The notes: a model not told the origin generated them from the sequence alone. A DNA stretch of 64,000 nt from Ascaphus truei (GCA_036426205.1 WSYH01002439.1:22830-86829); one strand, 5' to 3'; positions 11,191 to 21,561 are shown, counted from the stretch's first letter. Numbers and translations are program-made.

Positions 11191-11925
11191 GGCCTCTACC
11201 ACTATTCTGTTCATTCCATACAAGTCTGAAACTGGATACGGCTCACAGATACACAGATATAATTATTTTAAAAAAGGGTGAAGACATTTCAATCTGGGAT
11301 AGTAACCACTTATCTCATTACGCTGACAAAGGAGCAAAAAGACCAACGTGCAAGGAAATGCCTCTGTTCATCACTTTTATAGCTTCTCAATCTAGATAGA
11401 ATCAAAGTAATGTTGGCATTGCAGGTAGCTTGATGCTGAGAAAGGGATTTTGTTTTTAAATCGTGTCGGTGTTACATTTATTTAGTATCATCTTTCCTGT
11501 GGTAATACAATGGAGTGTTGTTGTTTTTTTGTTGGAGGAAGGGTTAGAGTTGAGTTGTGGGAAAAAAACCATTGTGTTTTTTTTCCATTGCAGAACTGTA
11601 TTTCTTGGTCACATATCACTTGTCAAAATAATCCACACACCACTCCTCCAGTCAAAGTGAGAGAAACTGAGGGAGACTTGGGATATCTGTACTTGAGACT
11701 TGTACATTGTGCTGTTCAGTATAATCTACTTTAGAGCCATCCATGCTGCCTTCAGAATTGCCAGTGATGCCACTTCTTCATATCACCAACTTCACTGACT
11801 AATTCTTGCAACTTGCACTCAGTAACAATGGTTGCAATATGAGTGAGGGCATAATGGTGGCCTATAAATAAATATTAAGAATAATAACATTTGGTAAATG
11901 TAAAATATAATCTACTCTATTTTCA
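11191..11925. other. Upstream region and presumed 5' UTR intron of TUBD1
   Basis: No gene, repeat end or clear promoter motif is evident in these 735 bases. The last 20 bases form a pyrimidine-rich tract ending CTATTTTCAG, a plausible splice acceptor for a 5' UTR exon at 11,926-11,951. The true promoter would then lie further upstream or in this stretch. Confidence 0.4.
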
Positions 11926-11951
11926 GGATAAACGCTCAATTGCTCTAGAAA

Positions 11952-12123
11952 ATGTCAGTCGTTACAGTGCAATTTGGCCAGTGCGGTAATCAGATTGGCT
12001 ATGAGCTGTTTGATGTCATCTGCAATGACGTCCACAGTAAAAGTGGACTCTGCTCCAGGGCGGAAAATGATTCTTACCAGGCAGTTTGTAAGGAAAGGTT
12101 CTTCAATGAAGAGGAGTCTGGAG
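11952..12123 (+). CDS. TUBD1: Delta-tubulin, first coding exon
   Basis: This encodes the N-terminus of delta-tubulin, a centriole and basal-body tubulin needed for triplet microtubules. The start ATG opens [20 protein letters not shown], with the GQCGNQIG nucleotide-binding signature of tubulins. It is followed by [13 protein letters not shown] and KERFFNEEE, features of the delta rather than alpha, beta or gamma family. The exon covers 57 codons plus one base. The donor at 12,124 reads GAG|GTATGC. It is preceded by a good acceptor at 11,925. The intact splice structure argues for a real gene or a genomic duplicate, not a processed pseudogene. Confidence 0.93.
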
Positions 12124-12230
12124 GTATGCAATGTGTAACTGTATTTTCATGTTGTATCTTTTGCTGATCTACCTTCATGTTTGTTTTCTACGGATTTAAA
12201 AAAAAGTTTTTTTCTATTTCAGATTTACAG

Positions 12231-12375
12231 TAGTAACCCGAGCTGTTCTTGTTGACATGGAACCTAAAGTGATTTTTCAAACCATATCAATGGCTGCCAG
12301 ATCTGGGATTTGGAAATATGATAATCAGTCACAATTTTCACAGAAAGAGGGATCAGGAAACAACTGGGCAAACGG
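12231..12375 (+). CDS. TUBD1: Delta-tubulin, second coding exon
   Basis: After a 107-base intron the frame continues (phase 1) as [14 protein letters not shown], then ARSGIWKY and [22 protein letters not shown] and GSGNNWA are conserved tubulin segments around the nucleotide pocket. The acceptor chosen is the second AG (TTTACAG at 12,224-12,230), because the earlier AG at 12,222 would bring an in-frame TAG. The donor is inferred at 12,376 (G|GTATAA). The following exons, which should encode a continuation equivalent to human YSVHGPRHEE, are not found within the window; the LINE and the 45-kb transposon lie downstream. Confidence 0.88.
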
Positions 12376-12779
12376 GTATAATATAAAAATGTTTTTTCCT
12401 GAAGAATAGTTTTAACCCAAAGACATAATTTTGCTGTAATCCTGGCTTCCAACTTTAAGGCAAAGTTTGAATGTTAGTTTTAAGTTCCCAACAAAAGAGT
12501 TATTCCACCTGAAACCAAAGTCAACTAATGCCAGTGATTTGTTGATGCTTTTGAATATTTAAATAACAAACAAATAACGGTGCTACTATAGCGTTAGGTC
12601 TACCAGACAACTTACACTATAGCGTGAGGCGAACCGGGAAACTTCAATACTAAAACAAAATTGTGAGCTAAATAATTTACTAATTGAACCAATTATAAAT
12701 ATTTTTTGAAACCTTAACATGCTTTATTTTATTTGAATCCTATGTATAGCTTAACTAAGTATGGTAAAACCTATCCTTG
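12376..12779. other. TUBD1 intron sequence
   Basis: AT-rich sequence without open frames or recognised repeats. It would be the start of the second coding intron if the gene is intact. Confidence 0.5.
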
Positions 12780-13140
12780 CTTCATTTTTGCATGGCCAGT
12801 ATAACCAACCCCACACTGAGACCCATTAAGGTCGAAACGGCTGTCTGTGGGTGGGTTTACTGGCTATGCATCTTAACCCTGGCTGTGCTCAAAGCTGTGA
12901 CTATACAGCAAGCTTAAGCCTATAGGGAACCATGTTGAATGGTTTTGAAGCAAAAGGTGGCACTGTGTGCTCATTTGCATGTCATTTCCCAGAATCCCTT
13001 GCTGCAGTGGAAGTGCTGTGTGCTGGGTGATAATGGTGAAAGGTGGGGTTGCAGACCTGTCTAAGACATGCAAATGAGCTTACAGTAATATTTCCATTTG
13101 GTGTGTGTGTGTGTGTCTATACAGTTTTAGCTGAGCTTAA
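12780..13140. repeat. Interspersed repeat with a hammerhead-like head
   Basis: A repeat of about 360 bases in the TUBD1 intron. Its first part (12,796-12,863) folds as a long hairpin around CTGA, a GACC/GGTC stem and GAAAC (see findings). The second part (12,955-13,085: TGCATGTCATTTCCCAGAAT, GCTGCAGTGGAAG, and the closing ATGCAAATGAG) recurs in diverged form at 15,476-15,605. A TG-repeat follows at 13,101-13,116. Family not identified. Confidence 0.5.
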
Positions 13141-13149
13141 TAATCAAAA

Positions 13150-13962
13150 ACGAATTACAGACCTGTAAGCGTGACTTCAATAGTAGGGAAACTACTTGAA
13201 GGTTTAATACGGGATAATATTCAGGAATACCTAATGGAAAACAAAATTATTAGTAATAGTCAGCATGGATTTATGAAGGATAGATCTTGCCAAACTAACC
13301 TTATTTGTTTCTTTGAGGAGGTAAGTAGGAATTTAGACCAGGGTAATGCAGTTGATGTGGTCTACTTAGATTTTGCAAAGGCTTTTGATACGGTTTCACA
13401 CAAGAGGTTGGTGTACAAAATAAAGAAAATTGGACTCAGTAATAATATATGCACCTGGATTGAAAACTGGTTAAAGGACAGACAACAGAGGGTTGTCATA
13501 AATGGAACTTTTTCAGGTTGGGCTAAAGTCGTGAGTGGAGTACCTCAAGGATCGGTACTGGGACCCCTGCTTTTTAACTTGTTTATTAATGACCTTGAGG
13601 TTGGGATCGAGAGCAAAGTCTCCATCTTTGCTGATGATACTAAATTGTGTAAGGTAATAGAATCAGAGCAGGATGAAATTTCTCTTCAGAAGGACTTGGA
13701 GAAACTGGAAACGTGGGCAGGTAAATGGCAAATGAGGTTTAATACAGATAAATGTAAGGTTATGCATTTGGGATGCAAGAATAAAAAGGCGACTTACAAA
13801 TTAAATGGAGATATATTGGGGGAATCCTTGATGGAGAAGGATTTAGGAGTGCTTGTAGACAGCAGGCTTAGCAACAGTGCCCAATGTCATGCAGTAGCTG
13901 CAAAGGCAAACAAGATCTTATCTTGCATCAAACGGGCAATGGATGGAAGGGAAGTAGACATA
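13150..13962 (+). mobile_element. CR1/L2-clade LINE, 5' half of RT frame
   Basis: An open frame of about 270 codons encodes the RT core: NYRPVSVTSIVGKLLEG, QHGFMKDRSCQTNL, VYLDFAKAFDTVSH, SGVPQGSVLGPLLFN, the catalytic FADDTKL, then KCKVMHLG and KDLGVLVDSRLS. This is the usual CR1/L2-group order. The frame stops being LINE-like exactly at 13,962, where the Harbinger terminal repeat begins in the middle of the protein. The missing C-terminus resumes at 59,031. The element is 5'-truncated at about 13,150, which is typical for LINEs. The open frame suggests a young copy. Confidence 0.9.
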
Positions 13963-13981
13963 GGGCCTCATGCAGTAAGCG
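13963..13981 (+). repeat. Harbinger 5' terminal inverted repeat
   Basis: The 19 bases GGGCCTCATGCAGTAAGCG match the other terminus exactly. A related CAGTAAATGCCGAATA motif follows near 14,048, a subterminal repeat of the sort that transposase complexes can bind. Confidence 0.85.
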
Positions 13982-14282
13982 ACGAATATGTGAAATCGGC
14001 AAGCTTACCGATTAGTCATGTTATTGGCGATTTTCCCTCTCCGTATGCAGTAAATGCCGAATACATTCAAAATCAAGCCGAAAACAAATCCGCCCACTCT
14101 CACGATGATTTGCCGATCACACACAGGTGTATCGGCGTGCGTGGCGGGGTGCTGTTAGGTTGCCCAATCAAAAATCTTGCTGAATCAGGCGAACCAAGCA
14201 TGTATTGGATAGCGCGCCATATTTAAAGGCAACGTGTACTGTTAATCATTCTCTGTGTTGTTGGGAGTGAGAGAGAGAGAGG

Positions 14283-14592
14283 AGTGCTGTTGGTGGGAGT
14301 GGGAGTGCTGTTGCTAGGAGTGCGAGTGCTGTTGGTGGGAGTGGGAGTGCTGCTGGTGGCTCAATTGCTGATGGGGTGTCTGGTGGTGGCGTGCTTGCTG
14401 GTGGCCAGCTTTTGGAGTCTCTTCCATTGGAACAAGGAGAGTCCAGTCAGCAGCAGGCAAGCTCTGAGCCTAAACGTGCTCGGAAGAAACGTGTGGAGCA
14501 TCCACGTAATCCTCGCTTCAATGACCAGGAAAATACAGCTCTTGTCACTGGGATTCTGGAGCACTATGACAGTCTCTATGGACATTTAGTAG
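14283..14592 (+). pseudogene. Harbinger Myb/SANT-like protein, exon 1
   Basis: This is the N-terminal exon of the DNA-binding partner of Harbinger nucleases. The frame reads a Ser/Gly/Ala-rich tract (14,283-14,400), a basic stretch (EPKRARKKRVEH, likely nuclear localisation), then PRNPRFNDQENTALVTGILEHYDSLYGHL, the start of a SANT/Myb-like trihelix. The donor at 14,593 is a consensus GTAAGT. No ATG exists in frame after the stop at 14,268, so the start is lost, non-AUG, or supplied by an upstream exon. The following exons lie at 14,944, 19,023 and 19,440. Confidence 0.75.
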
Positions 14593-14943
14593 GTAAGTGT
14601 ACCTTTCCATTTATTCTTCAAATACATGTGATCCTAGGTCATGTGAGTTTTGTTAATATGCAAATATGGGTCCAGAATATCTTTCGATGTTAATTATTGT
14701 GGAAACACAGCTTTTTATCATGCGTTACAAGGACAACAAAACACAGGCGTTCAATTTGCGATAACTGCATACAATATTAATGCAAGCTTGCTTACATGTC
14801 TAGGTTTAGTAGTGAATGCTCATGTGCTTCACATATTACACCAAAAACAGCATGTTTGCTATCTCTTGGAACAGCTAGCAGTGTAGGAAACTGGTGCTTC
14901 TATTATTATGAATTAACGTCATATATTTTGTTTGTATTTCAAG

Positions 14944-15248
14944 CGCGGACAAGTTCATCAAGCAAAAATGAAATGTGGGACACAATAATAATTGGTGTCA
15001 ATGCGTGTGGGAATCGTGTCAGGACAAGGTGAATTGTCGCAAAAGATTTGACGATATTAGTGCAAAAGTAAAAAAGAAAATACAAGACCAACGCGTGCAT
15101 GCTTCTGGCACTGGAGGTGGCCCGCCACCACAACGTCTGATCTTAACTCCATTGGAGGAGCTGCTTCGGGGAAAATTACTTCCCATCGTCGTGGAGGGTT
15201 TGGCCGGTGACAGGGACATCGGAATTTATCCCTCACAATTTCCACCAG
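14944..15248 (+). pseudogene. Harbinger Myb/SANT-like protein, exon 2
   Basis: It continues the trihelix: SSSSKNEMWDTIIIGVNACGNRVRT, then after a frameshift near 15,005-15,030 DKVNCRKRFDDISAKVKKKIQDQ, the third helix and basic tail. It ends in TPLEELLRGKLLPIVVEGLAGDRDIGIYPSQF. The acceptor is TATTTCAAG and the donor at 15,249 reads CAG|GTGAGA. The single-base frameshift disables this copy unless it is a sequencing error. Confidence 0.75.
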
Positions 15249-15368
15249 GTGAGAAATCTTACTGTACTAGGCGTGTCGTTGCTTACAGTTATTTTACATA
15301 TTTCCGCTGCTTTTTATACTGTCTTCACAATATAAGCATACCTACATCTATATATGTATATGTCTGTT

Positions 15369-15380
<12 letters not shown>

Positions 15381-15427
<47 letters not shown>
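15381..15427. repeat. (TA)n microsatellite
   Basis: A 47-base TA dinucleotide run in the intron after exon 2, preceded by a short CT run. Confidence 0.95.
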
Positions 15428-15429
<2 letters not shown>

Positions 15430-15475
15430 AAATAGACATATATGTTGTAGTCCTACTAAAAGCAGTAACTAATAT

Positions 15476-15605
15476 ACCACGTGCCATTGCGTGGTCATTT
15501 ACATGTGAATTCCCAAAATGCATTGCTGCAGTGGAAGCAATTGATGGTGGGCGAAGATGGGGAACAACAGGGTAGCACACATGTGTAACACATGCTAATG
15601 AGAAA
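15476..15605. repeat. Diverged copy of the 12,955-13,085 repeat
   Basis: It shares the order CATTTACATGTGAATTCCCA, GCTGCAGTGGAAGCA and a closing ATGCTAATGAG with the intronic repeat. It lacks the hammerhead-like head. Confidence 0.5.
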
Positions 15606-16075
15606 TTATTACTAGCTACTGGTACAGAACATAAATATGTATAATATTTATGTGTATATTATTTATTTTAATCCTACAAACAAGACATTACTGCCTATTC
15701 TAATCATGCATCGAATATATTGCATGCAACGGCCTACAAACATCACTTGCACTAACAAATGTATAGTTGTTTATGAAAAGGTCCATTTTTGCTTTATGTC
15801 ATATACAGACAGCATAATGAGGTACACGTAGCATATGTTATGTCATTGTGTTCATAACTTGCACACTTCAGATGACTATTTAGCTCCTCTACCATTGTGT
15901 TAAAGCAGCTGCAATGAACATGTCATCACAGCATACACGTCAACAGAGGGGGTGGGGTTCAGCACACACCCAAATTACAGGGTCATCTTACGGTCAACTT
16001 AGTTCACACCATTTTCACCTGTTTGAAGTAATTGAAAGGTCTGGCTGATTAGGGTTTTTGGGGAAGGGAATACCG

Positions 16076-17340
16076 TTCTTACAACCTGACTAGCAAAACT
16101 GAAGGTAATCACACTCATTTGAAAGCTTAACTCTAGGTACTAAATCCCCCAACAAGTCATTAGTTATCAAACCGTACGTCACACATTCGTTCACTCATAT
16201 CTATAGTTGAACTGATATCAACACCACATTATCACACACTGCATGTGTTGTGTTGTTGAGTGGCAGCCACATTCAGGCGTGCCACAGCTTCTATTAATGT
16301 ACACTGGCGACACACTTTATTCGAGCTCGGCTAGTCCCAGGAATTCGGGTATACCCGGGTGTATTGAGGTTTGTGACTGTTTTCTGCCCAAGTACATTGA
16401 GGTATTTTCCAAGCAGGGATTGAAGTATTTTATTCCCTCTGGCTGCAATACTGCACAGTATATATATATATACTGCATTACAATTCATGAATTTATGCCA
16501 TCTGGTAGACACGCGAAGCATTGCAGCCTATTAAATCCTAATCATTATCATTTAACAGATCAGCCGCCCGTCAGCCAGGCATGAACCCAGGCTGGGAAGG
16601 CAAACGCAACGGGGCTTGTCAGAGGTGAGGAGCGGCGCATCCCAGGTATCTGCCAGGTACATACTGGGTATTTGCTCGAATAAAGTGTGTCGGTGCAGTA
16701 CCACACATATCCTCTACCAAAAACGAATCTTTTTGCAATATGACCACCTTCATGATAACCATTGTGAATGTTCATCTCATGATAGTTATGTACATTATGA
16801 TACTGATATGACTACACAACATATGATTTGTATGTACAAATTTAATCAATTTATCCTAACGCATTACTGCAGAAACATAGTATGTTGTATGTTAGGGAAC
16901 TCAAAAGTTCTAAGTACACAGGCATGTACATTGTTATTACTAATATACTTACTGTGAGCCTATAACAATATGGGCCTTAAACAATTATTAATCACTTAAA
17001 TCACTCATGTTTATCACCATTTAAATAGGTTTCATACAAGGCCTACTTACTGCCATCAATATGATTTGTGTAGAACTGGATTACATAGATATATTATTGG
17101 TTGTAACACTACAGGCCTTCTCAATTAAAAAAAGGCGTTGTTTGATGGTAAATCACAATTGCTCACAAGCCAATGCCAAAGGCCATACAACATTGTAAGC
17201 CTCTATTATTTCAACCTTTAAATAAAACACACCAATATTAAAATCCCTCTTTACATATAAGCCATTAAATATTGTAATATACACACACATTAAAAGTTTG
17301 GTTTTACACACATATACATATGTATATTGTAATATATATA
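16076..17340. repeat. Internally deleted duplicate of 18,431-21,510
   Basis: 16,076-16,300 and 16,701-16,930 match 18,431-18,870, and 16,940-17,330 match 21,125-21,505. The intervening Myb exons 3 and 4 are missing from this copy. A MITE (16,302-16,698) sits inside this copy only. It is a deletion derivative duplicated in direct orientation within the Myb gene's third intron. Confidence 0.75.
16302..16698. mobile_element. 397-bp TA-flanked MITE
   Basis: The left end CACTGGCGACACACTTTATT and the right end AATAAAGTGTGTCGGTGCAG form an imperfect terminal inverted repeat. TA lies on both sides (16,300-16,301 and 16,699-16,700). The paralogous site near 18,640 reads ATTAATGTACCACACATA without the element, an exact empty site. 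The interior has a TA run and no gene. Same family as 39,140-39,538 (inverted) and 57,180-57,426. Confidence 0.88.
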
Positions 17341-17539
17341 TATATCTCAATGTCCAGGTACCCTCATTCCTGCAATGTTATACATTGGAGGGAATGTGTT
17401 CCCTACCTGTCTTCTGGGTTAGGGGGGGTTCCGATGTCTTCCGTGTGAAGCTTGAGTCAGATCTGGAAGAAAGCAGTATAGGTTATTTCGGTGTAGGTAT
17501 AGGGCAGTTAAGATATACAGGGTAAATAAAATATCCAGA

Positions 17540-17950
17540 TTGTGAGACAGAGAGAGGGTGAGAGAAAGAAGGTTAGAGAGACGGAGAGAGAGAAGGTGAG
17601 AGACGGAGAGAGAAGGTGAGAGAGACGGAGAGAGGGTGAGAGAGACGGAGAGAGGGTGAGAGGCAGAGGGAGGGAGGGGGGTGAAACACCCGAGCCGCGC
17701 GGACAGAGGGAGGGGGGTGAAACAACCGAGCCGCGCGGGCAGAAGGAGGGGGGTGAAGCACCCGAGCCACGCGGGAGGGGGGTGAAGCACCCGAGCCGCG
17801 CGGGCAGCAGGAGGGGGGTGAAACACCCGAGCCGCGCGGGCAGCAGGAGGGGGTGAAGCACCCGAGCCGCGCGGGCAGCGGGAGGGGGGTGAAACACCCG
17901 AGCCGCGTGGGCAGAGGGAGGGAGGGGGGAAGAGAAAGACATAAGCCGCG
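17540..17950. repeat. GA-rich tract and GC-rich minisatellite
   Basis: A GAGAGACGGAGAGAG-type purine tract (17,540-17,680) leads into about seven tandem copies of a 33-35-base unit (GGAGGGGGGTGAAACACCC followed by GAGCCGCGCGGGCAG). The flank at 17,400-17,530 resembles 22,316-22,500, ahead of the larger array. Confidence 0.85.
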
Positions 17951-17966
17951 CGGGCAGCGGGAGCGC

Positions 17967-18333
17967 TGAAGGGAGGGGGGAGAAACACCTCTGCTACCTC
18001 CCGCGCGGGCAGCGGGAGCGCCGGGGACCAGATGTATCAGTATAAATATTTATTAAAGGCATTAAATTCCCCACACCTCAAGCATGTGTCCACAATCCTC
18101 TCCATGACCGGATCAGTGCAGGTCTTGTAAGTAGGAGGTGACACAATTATACAGGGGGGGAGAAACACCTCTGCTACCTCCCGCGCGGGCAGCGGGAGCG
18201 CCGGGGACCGGATGTATCAGTATAAATATTTATTAAAGGCATTAAATTCCCCACACCTCAAGCATGTGTCCACAATCCTCTCCATGACCGGATCAGTGCA
18301 GGTCTTGTAAGCAGGAGGTGACACAATTATACA
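17967..18333. repeat. Two tandem copies of a ~180-bp unit
   Basis: 17,967-18,155 and 18,156-18,333 are near-identical (AGAAACACCTCTGCTACCTC through to GGTGACACAATTATACAG). The minus strand has only a short open frame, so a coding role is unsupported. Confidence 0.85.
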
Positions 18334-18430
18334 GGAGGATATATAGGAAGAGGAGGAGCAGCAGACGCGCGCGCACCCCCAACCCCCCCCCCTCCCCATT
18401 ACTTACCCGTGCAGAGAAGGAAGGGCGGTT

Positions 18431-19022
18431 AGCACAACTGAAGTTAATCACACTCATTTGAAAGCTTAACTCTAGCTACTAAATGCCCCAACAAGTCATT
18501 AGTTATCAAACCGTACGTCACACATTAGTTCACTCATATCTATAGTTGAACTGCTATCAACGACACATTATCACACACTGCATGTGTTGTCTTGTTGAGT
18601 GACAGCCACATTCAGGTGTGCCACATCTTCTATTAATGTACCACACATATCCTGTACCAAAAAAAAAACTTTTTGCAATATGACCACCTTCATGATAACC
18701 ATTGTGAATGTTCATCTCATGATAGTTATGTACATTATGATACTGATATGACTACACAACATATGATTTTTATGTACAAATTTAATCAATTTATCCTCAC
18801 GCATTACTGCAGAAACATAGTATGTTGTATGTTAGGGAACTCAAAAGTTCTAAGTACACAGGCATGTTCATAGTTATTACAACTATTTATGTTAACTTTC
18901 ACACACACATTTTCGGTTAAGGAACTGATGCTGTTAGGTACTCATAAATACAGAACATACAATAACTGTTTGTTCAATATTTACACATGTAAATGTACAA
19001 CTAATGTTATTGTTATATATAG
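18431..19022. repeat. Intron sequence, second copy of 16,076-16,930
   Basis: Second copy of the 16,076-16,930 block, without the MITE. It forms the intron in front of Myb exon 3, with a TATATATAG acceptor at 19,014-19,022. Confidence 0.7.
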
Positions 19023-19100
19023 TTGCCCCTGGAGGACATGTGTCACCTGAGACGGAACAAGTGTCTTCACCTGGGTCATGCAGCTCAACACACCTAGAAG
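19023..19100 (+). pseudogene. Harbinger Myb/SANT-like protein, exon 3
   Basis: A 78-base exon reading APGGHVSPETEQVSSPGSCSSTHLE, bounded by the acceptor TATATATAG and the donor AAG|GTGAGT. It is a low-complexity acidic and serine-rich linker between the trihelix and the coiled-coil region. Its assignment rests on phase and position between exons 2 and 4. Confidence 0.6.
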
Positions 19101-19439
19101 GTGAGTGTATCAGTTAGTGGCCATATAATATGTGCACTTCTATATGTTATGTTGTCATGTTCATTATTTGTTTTGCACATGTTCTTTAAATAGGATTACT
19201 TAGTGTCAGTGAAAATGAAGTGTAAGGCAACATGTATTGTGTTAGTGATGTTAACTATCATGTAGGAGTTCTGAGTTTAGAGCAAGTGTCCAAACATTAT
19301 TCGTAAGTCAAGGTAGATTTTAATGTGAGGTTATGAAACGTATGGAAACATGTTAGGTGTTACTTATGACACAGTATAATTACATAGTAAAACAGCAGAG
19401 ATTAACATGCCATTTAATAATGTGTACATTTATTTTTAG

Positions 19440-20329
19440 AACATGATGATGAAGATGATGATGATGCCGCCATAGACACAGAAATACAATCAAGTGACCA
19501 TGAAGAGGTTCCAATTGAAACAGTTATACCGCCAAATCGTCCGTCAACTAACACATAAGATGCAATAGTAGCTTCTGAGGGAAAAATTGTGGAAGCAGAA
19601 AATCGTCGCCATTCTGATCTGATGATAGTGCTGGAAAGGATGATTTCACTGCAGGAAGAAACGATATCACAATTGGCACATCTCCACAGAGTCTTCATTG
19701 AATTGCCTAAACAGTTGCAAAAAATCAACACCTCATTCGAAGCATTAGTTGTTCAGCAAACCCAAGCGAATTACTTGAGAATGACTACAGTACCACATTT
19801 CAACTTCAACACATCACAGGAAGGATCTTTACATGGTGCTCATTTTTCACCCCATGCGTCTGATGTTCTTTCCCCAGGTCGGGATGTTACCGGTCAAGTA
19901 GCAGAAAGTTCTGTACATGTTCCTGACAACATCCTACCGCTGCCATCTGTAGAAATTCTGGAGCAGACACCTACAAAGGAGGCGGCAAAAACAAAGAAGC
20001 ACAAGCAGTTACTACTGACCAGTTTTTGGACACAAACAAAAAAAGACACACATGAAACAGACCAACCATCACTTGTGCAGTGTCTACCAACTTGCTCACA
20101 TGTGTCAGTGGGCACAAGCCCTGTCGGTGAGTCACTGGCCACAAGCCCTGTCCGTGAACAGTCACTGCCCACAAGCCCTGTCGGTGAGTCACTGCCCACA
20201 AGCCCTGTCGGTGAGTCACTGCCCACAAGGCCTGTCGGTGAACAGTCACTGCCCACAAGCCCTGTCGGTGAACAGTCACTGCCCACAAGCCCTGTCGGTG
20301 AGTCACTGCCCACAAGGCCTGTCGGTTAG
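19440..20329 (+). pseudogene. Harbinger Myb/SANT-like protein, exon 4
   Basis: This is the C-terminal exon. It begins with an acidic run (HDDEDDDDAAIDTE). Next comes a predicted coiled coil (RRHSDLMIVLERMISLQEET and QLAHLHRVFIELPKQLQK), likely for dimerisation or nuclease contact. A tandem SPVGESLPT / SPVGEQSLPT repeat (about 20,112-20,329) ends it. In-frame stops occur at 19,556-19,558 and 20,327-20,329. The parallel copy at 32,545-32,809 reads through the second position and ends in a basic tail (KQKRKIQE, RPVTRSQKE). Two stops plus the exon 2 frameshift make this copy inactive unless they are sequence errors. Confidence 0.8.
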
Positions 20330-21510
20330 TCACTGCCCACAAGGCCTGTCTGTGAACAGTCACTGGCCATAAGCCCTGCCCGTGAAGTGCCAGAGGCCAC
20401 TCAAAGTGGCTCTGTTGTGCCTAAAGTTGTTGGTAAACAAAAAAGGAAAATCCAAGAGACAACAAGCAGGCCTGTTACTCGCTCTCAAAAGGAAAAAAAA
20501 AAATGTTATAATTCACTAAATATGTCTTTGGCCTTGTTTTGTTGACTTCAGATTATCTAATGAATATTGTATGTATGCTGAGGACCAGTTGTTTCCAAAT
20601 TTTCAAGTATGTTCTTGTACACGTGAAGTTTTGGAAATGTTAACAGTCCTAATTAATGAATAGTGTTATTAATATTGATGTATTAATCATTTGTTCAGTA
20701 ATGGTCCACCAGGAGCCAGTTGCTATGTTTAGAGAAGCTGCCATTGACTTACCTGCAAAACATTTTATTTGGGTGTGTTACTTGATGTAATCATTGCATG
20801 TTAATATTATTCACATGCAATGAAAAACACACATCTATTTAACTGCAAACATCTTTCTTGTCCGTGTACAGCAGGATTAAGTGTAAAACATTACTTACCT
20901 TCACCTTGCTTGCCCATTGAAATGTTGTCCTTTAATCATTTATGTGTTCTTGTTTCAAGAACATATCTGTGAATGTATACTAATATATATGTAGTATGTA
21001 TGGATATATGTACACACAGTATATATATATGATTTGTACTATCTAAACTGGTATAGATGTATTTTCACAAAACATACACTTCATGCTTCCTTGTGAAAAC
21101 ACAGTATTTTAATAATACAGGCCTAATGTTTGTGAACTATACTAACTGTGAGCCTATAACAGTATTGGCCTAAAACAAATATATATTACTTTATTCACTC
21201 ATGTTTATCACCATTTAAATAGGTTTCATACAAGGCCTACTTACTGCCATCAATATGTTCTGTGTACACCTGCATTACAGAGATATTATTGGTTGTAACA
21301 CTACAGGCCTTCTAAATGAAAAAAAACCTTGTTTGATGGTAAATCACATTTACCAGACAGGTCAATGCAATAGGCCATAAAACATTTTAAGGCTCTATTA
21401 TTTAAACCTTTAAATAAATCACACCAATATAAAAATCCCTCTTTACATTAACCCTTAAATATTGTAAGATACACACACATTAAAAGTTTGGTTTTACAGA
21501 CATTATATAT
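20330..21510. other. 3' flank of Myb gene, unit A
   Basis: This begins with the former C-terminal tail codons of the Myb protein, then runs as AT-rich sequence without genes. It aligns closely with 32,660-33,850 in unit B and in part with 16,940-17,330. Confidence 0.7.
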
Positions 21511-21513
21511 ATA

Positions 21514-21561
21514 CTGCTGCGGCCAAGTTTATTCGAGCATTTGCCCGTTCTTGGCCGCNNN
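21514..21561. mobile_element. MITE left end cut by an N run
   Basis: CTGCTGCGGCCAAG, TTTATTCGAGC and CTTGGCCGC repeat the left hairpin of the MITE at 6,129, then three Ns (21,559-21,561) and unrelated AT-rich sequence follow. The rest of the element is missing. Confidence 0.75.

Noticed and set aside
14284..14589. LLVGVGVLLLGV-type hydrophobic frame that looks like membrane segments
   Set aside because: It is an out-of-frame reading of the Ser/Gly-repeat N-terminus of Myb exon 1. The other frame carries the conserved trihelix start.
17419..17988. 189-residue Pro/Ala/Leu-rich minus-strand frame
   Set aside because: It is a translation of the 33-35-base minisatellite and GA tract. Three overlapping frames are open, and the repeat explains all of it.
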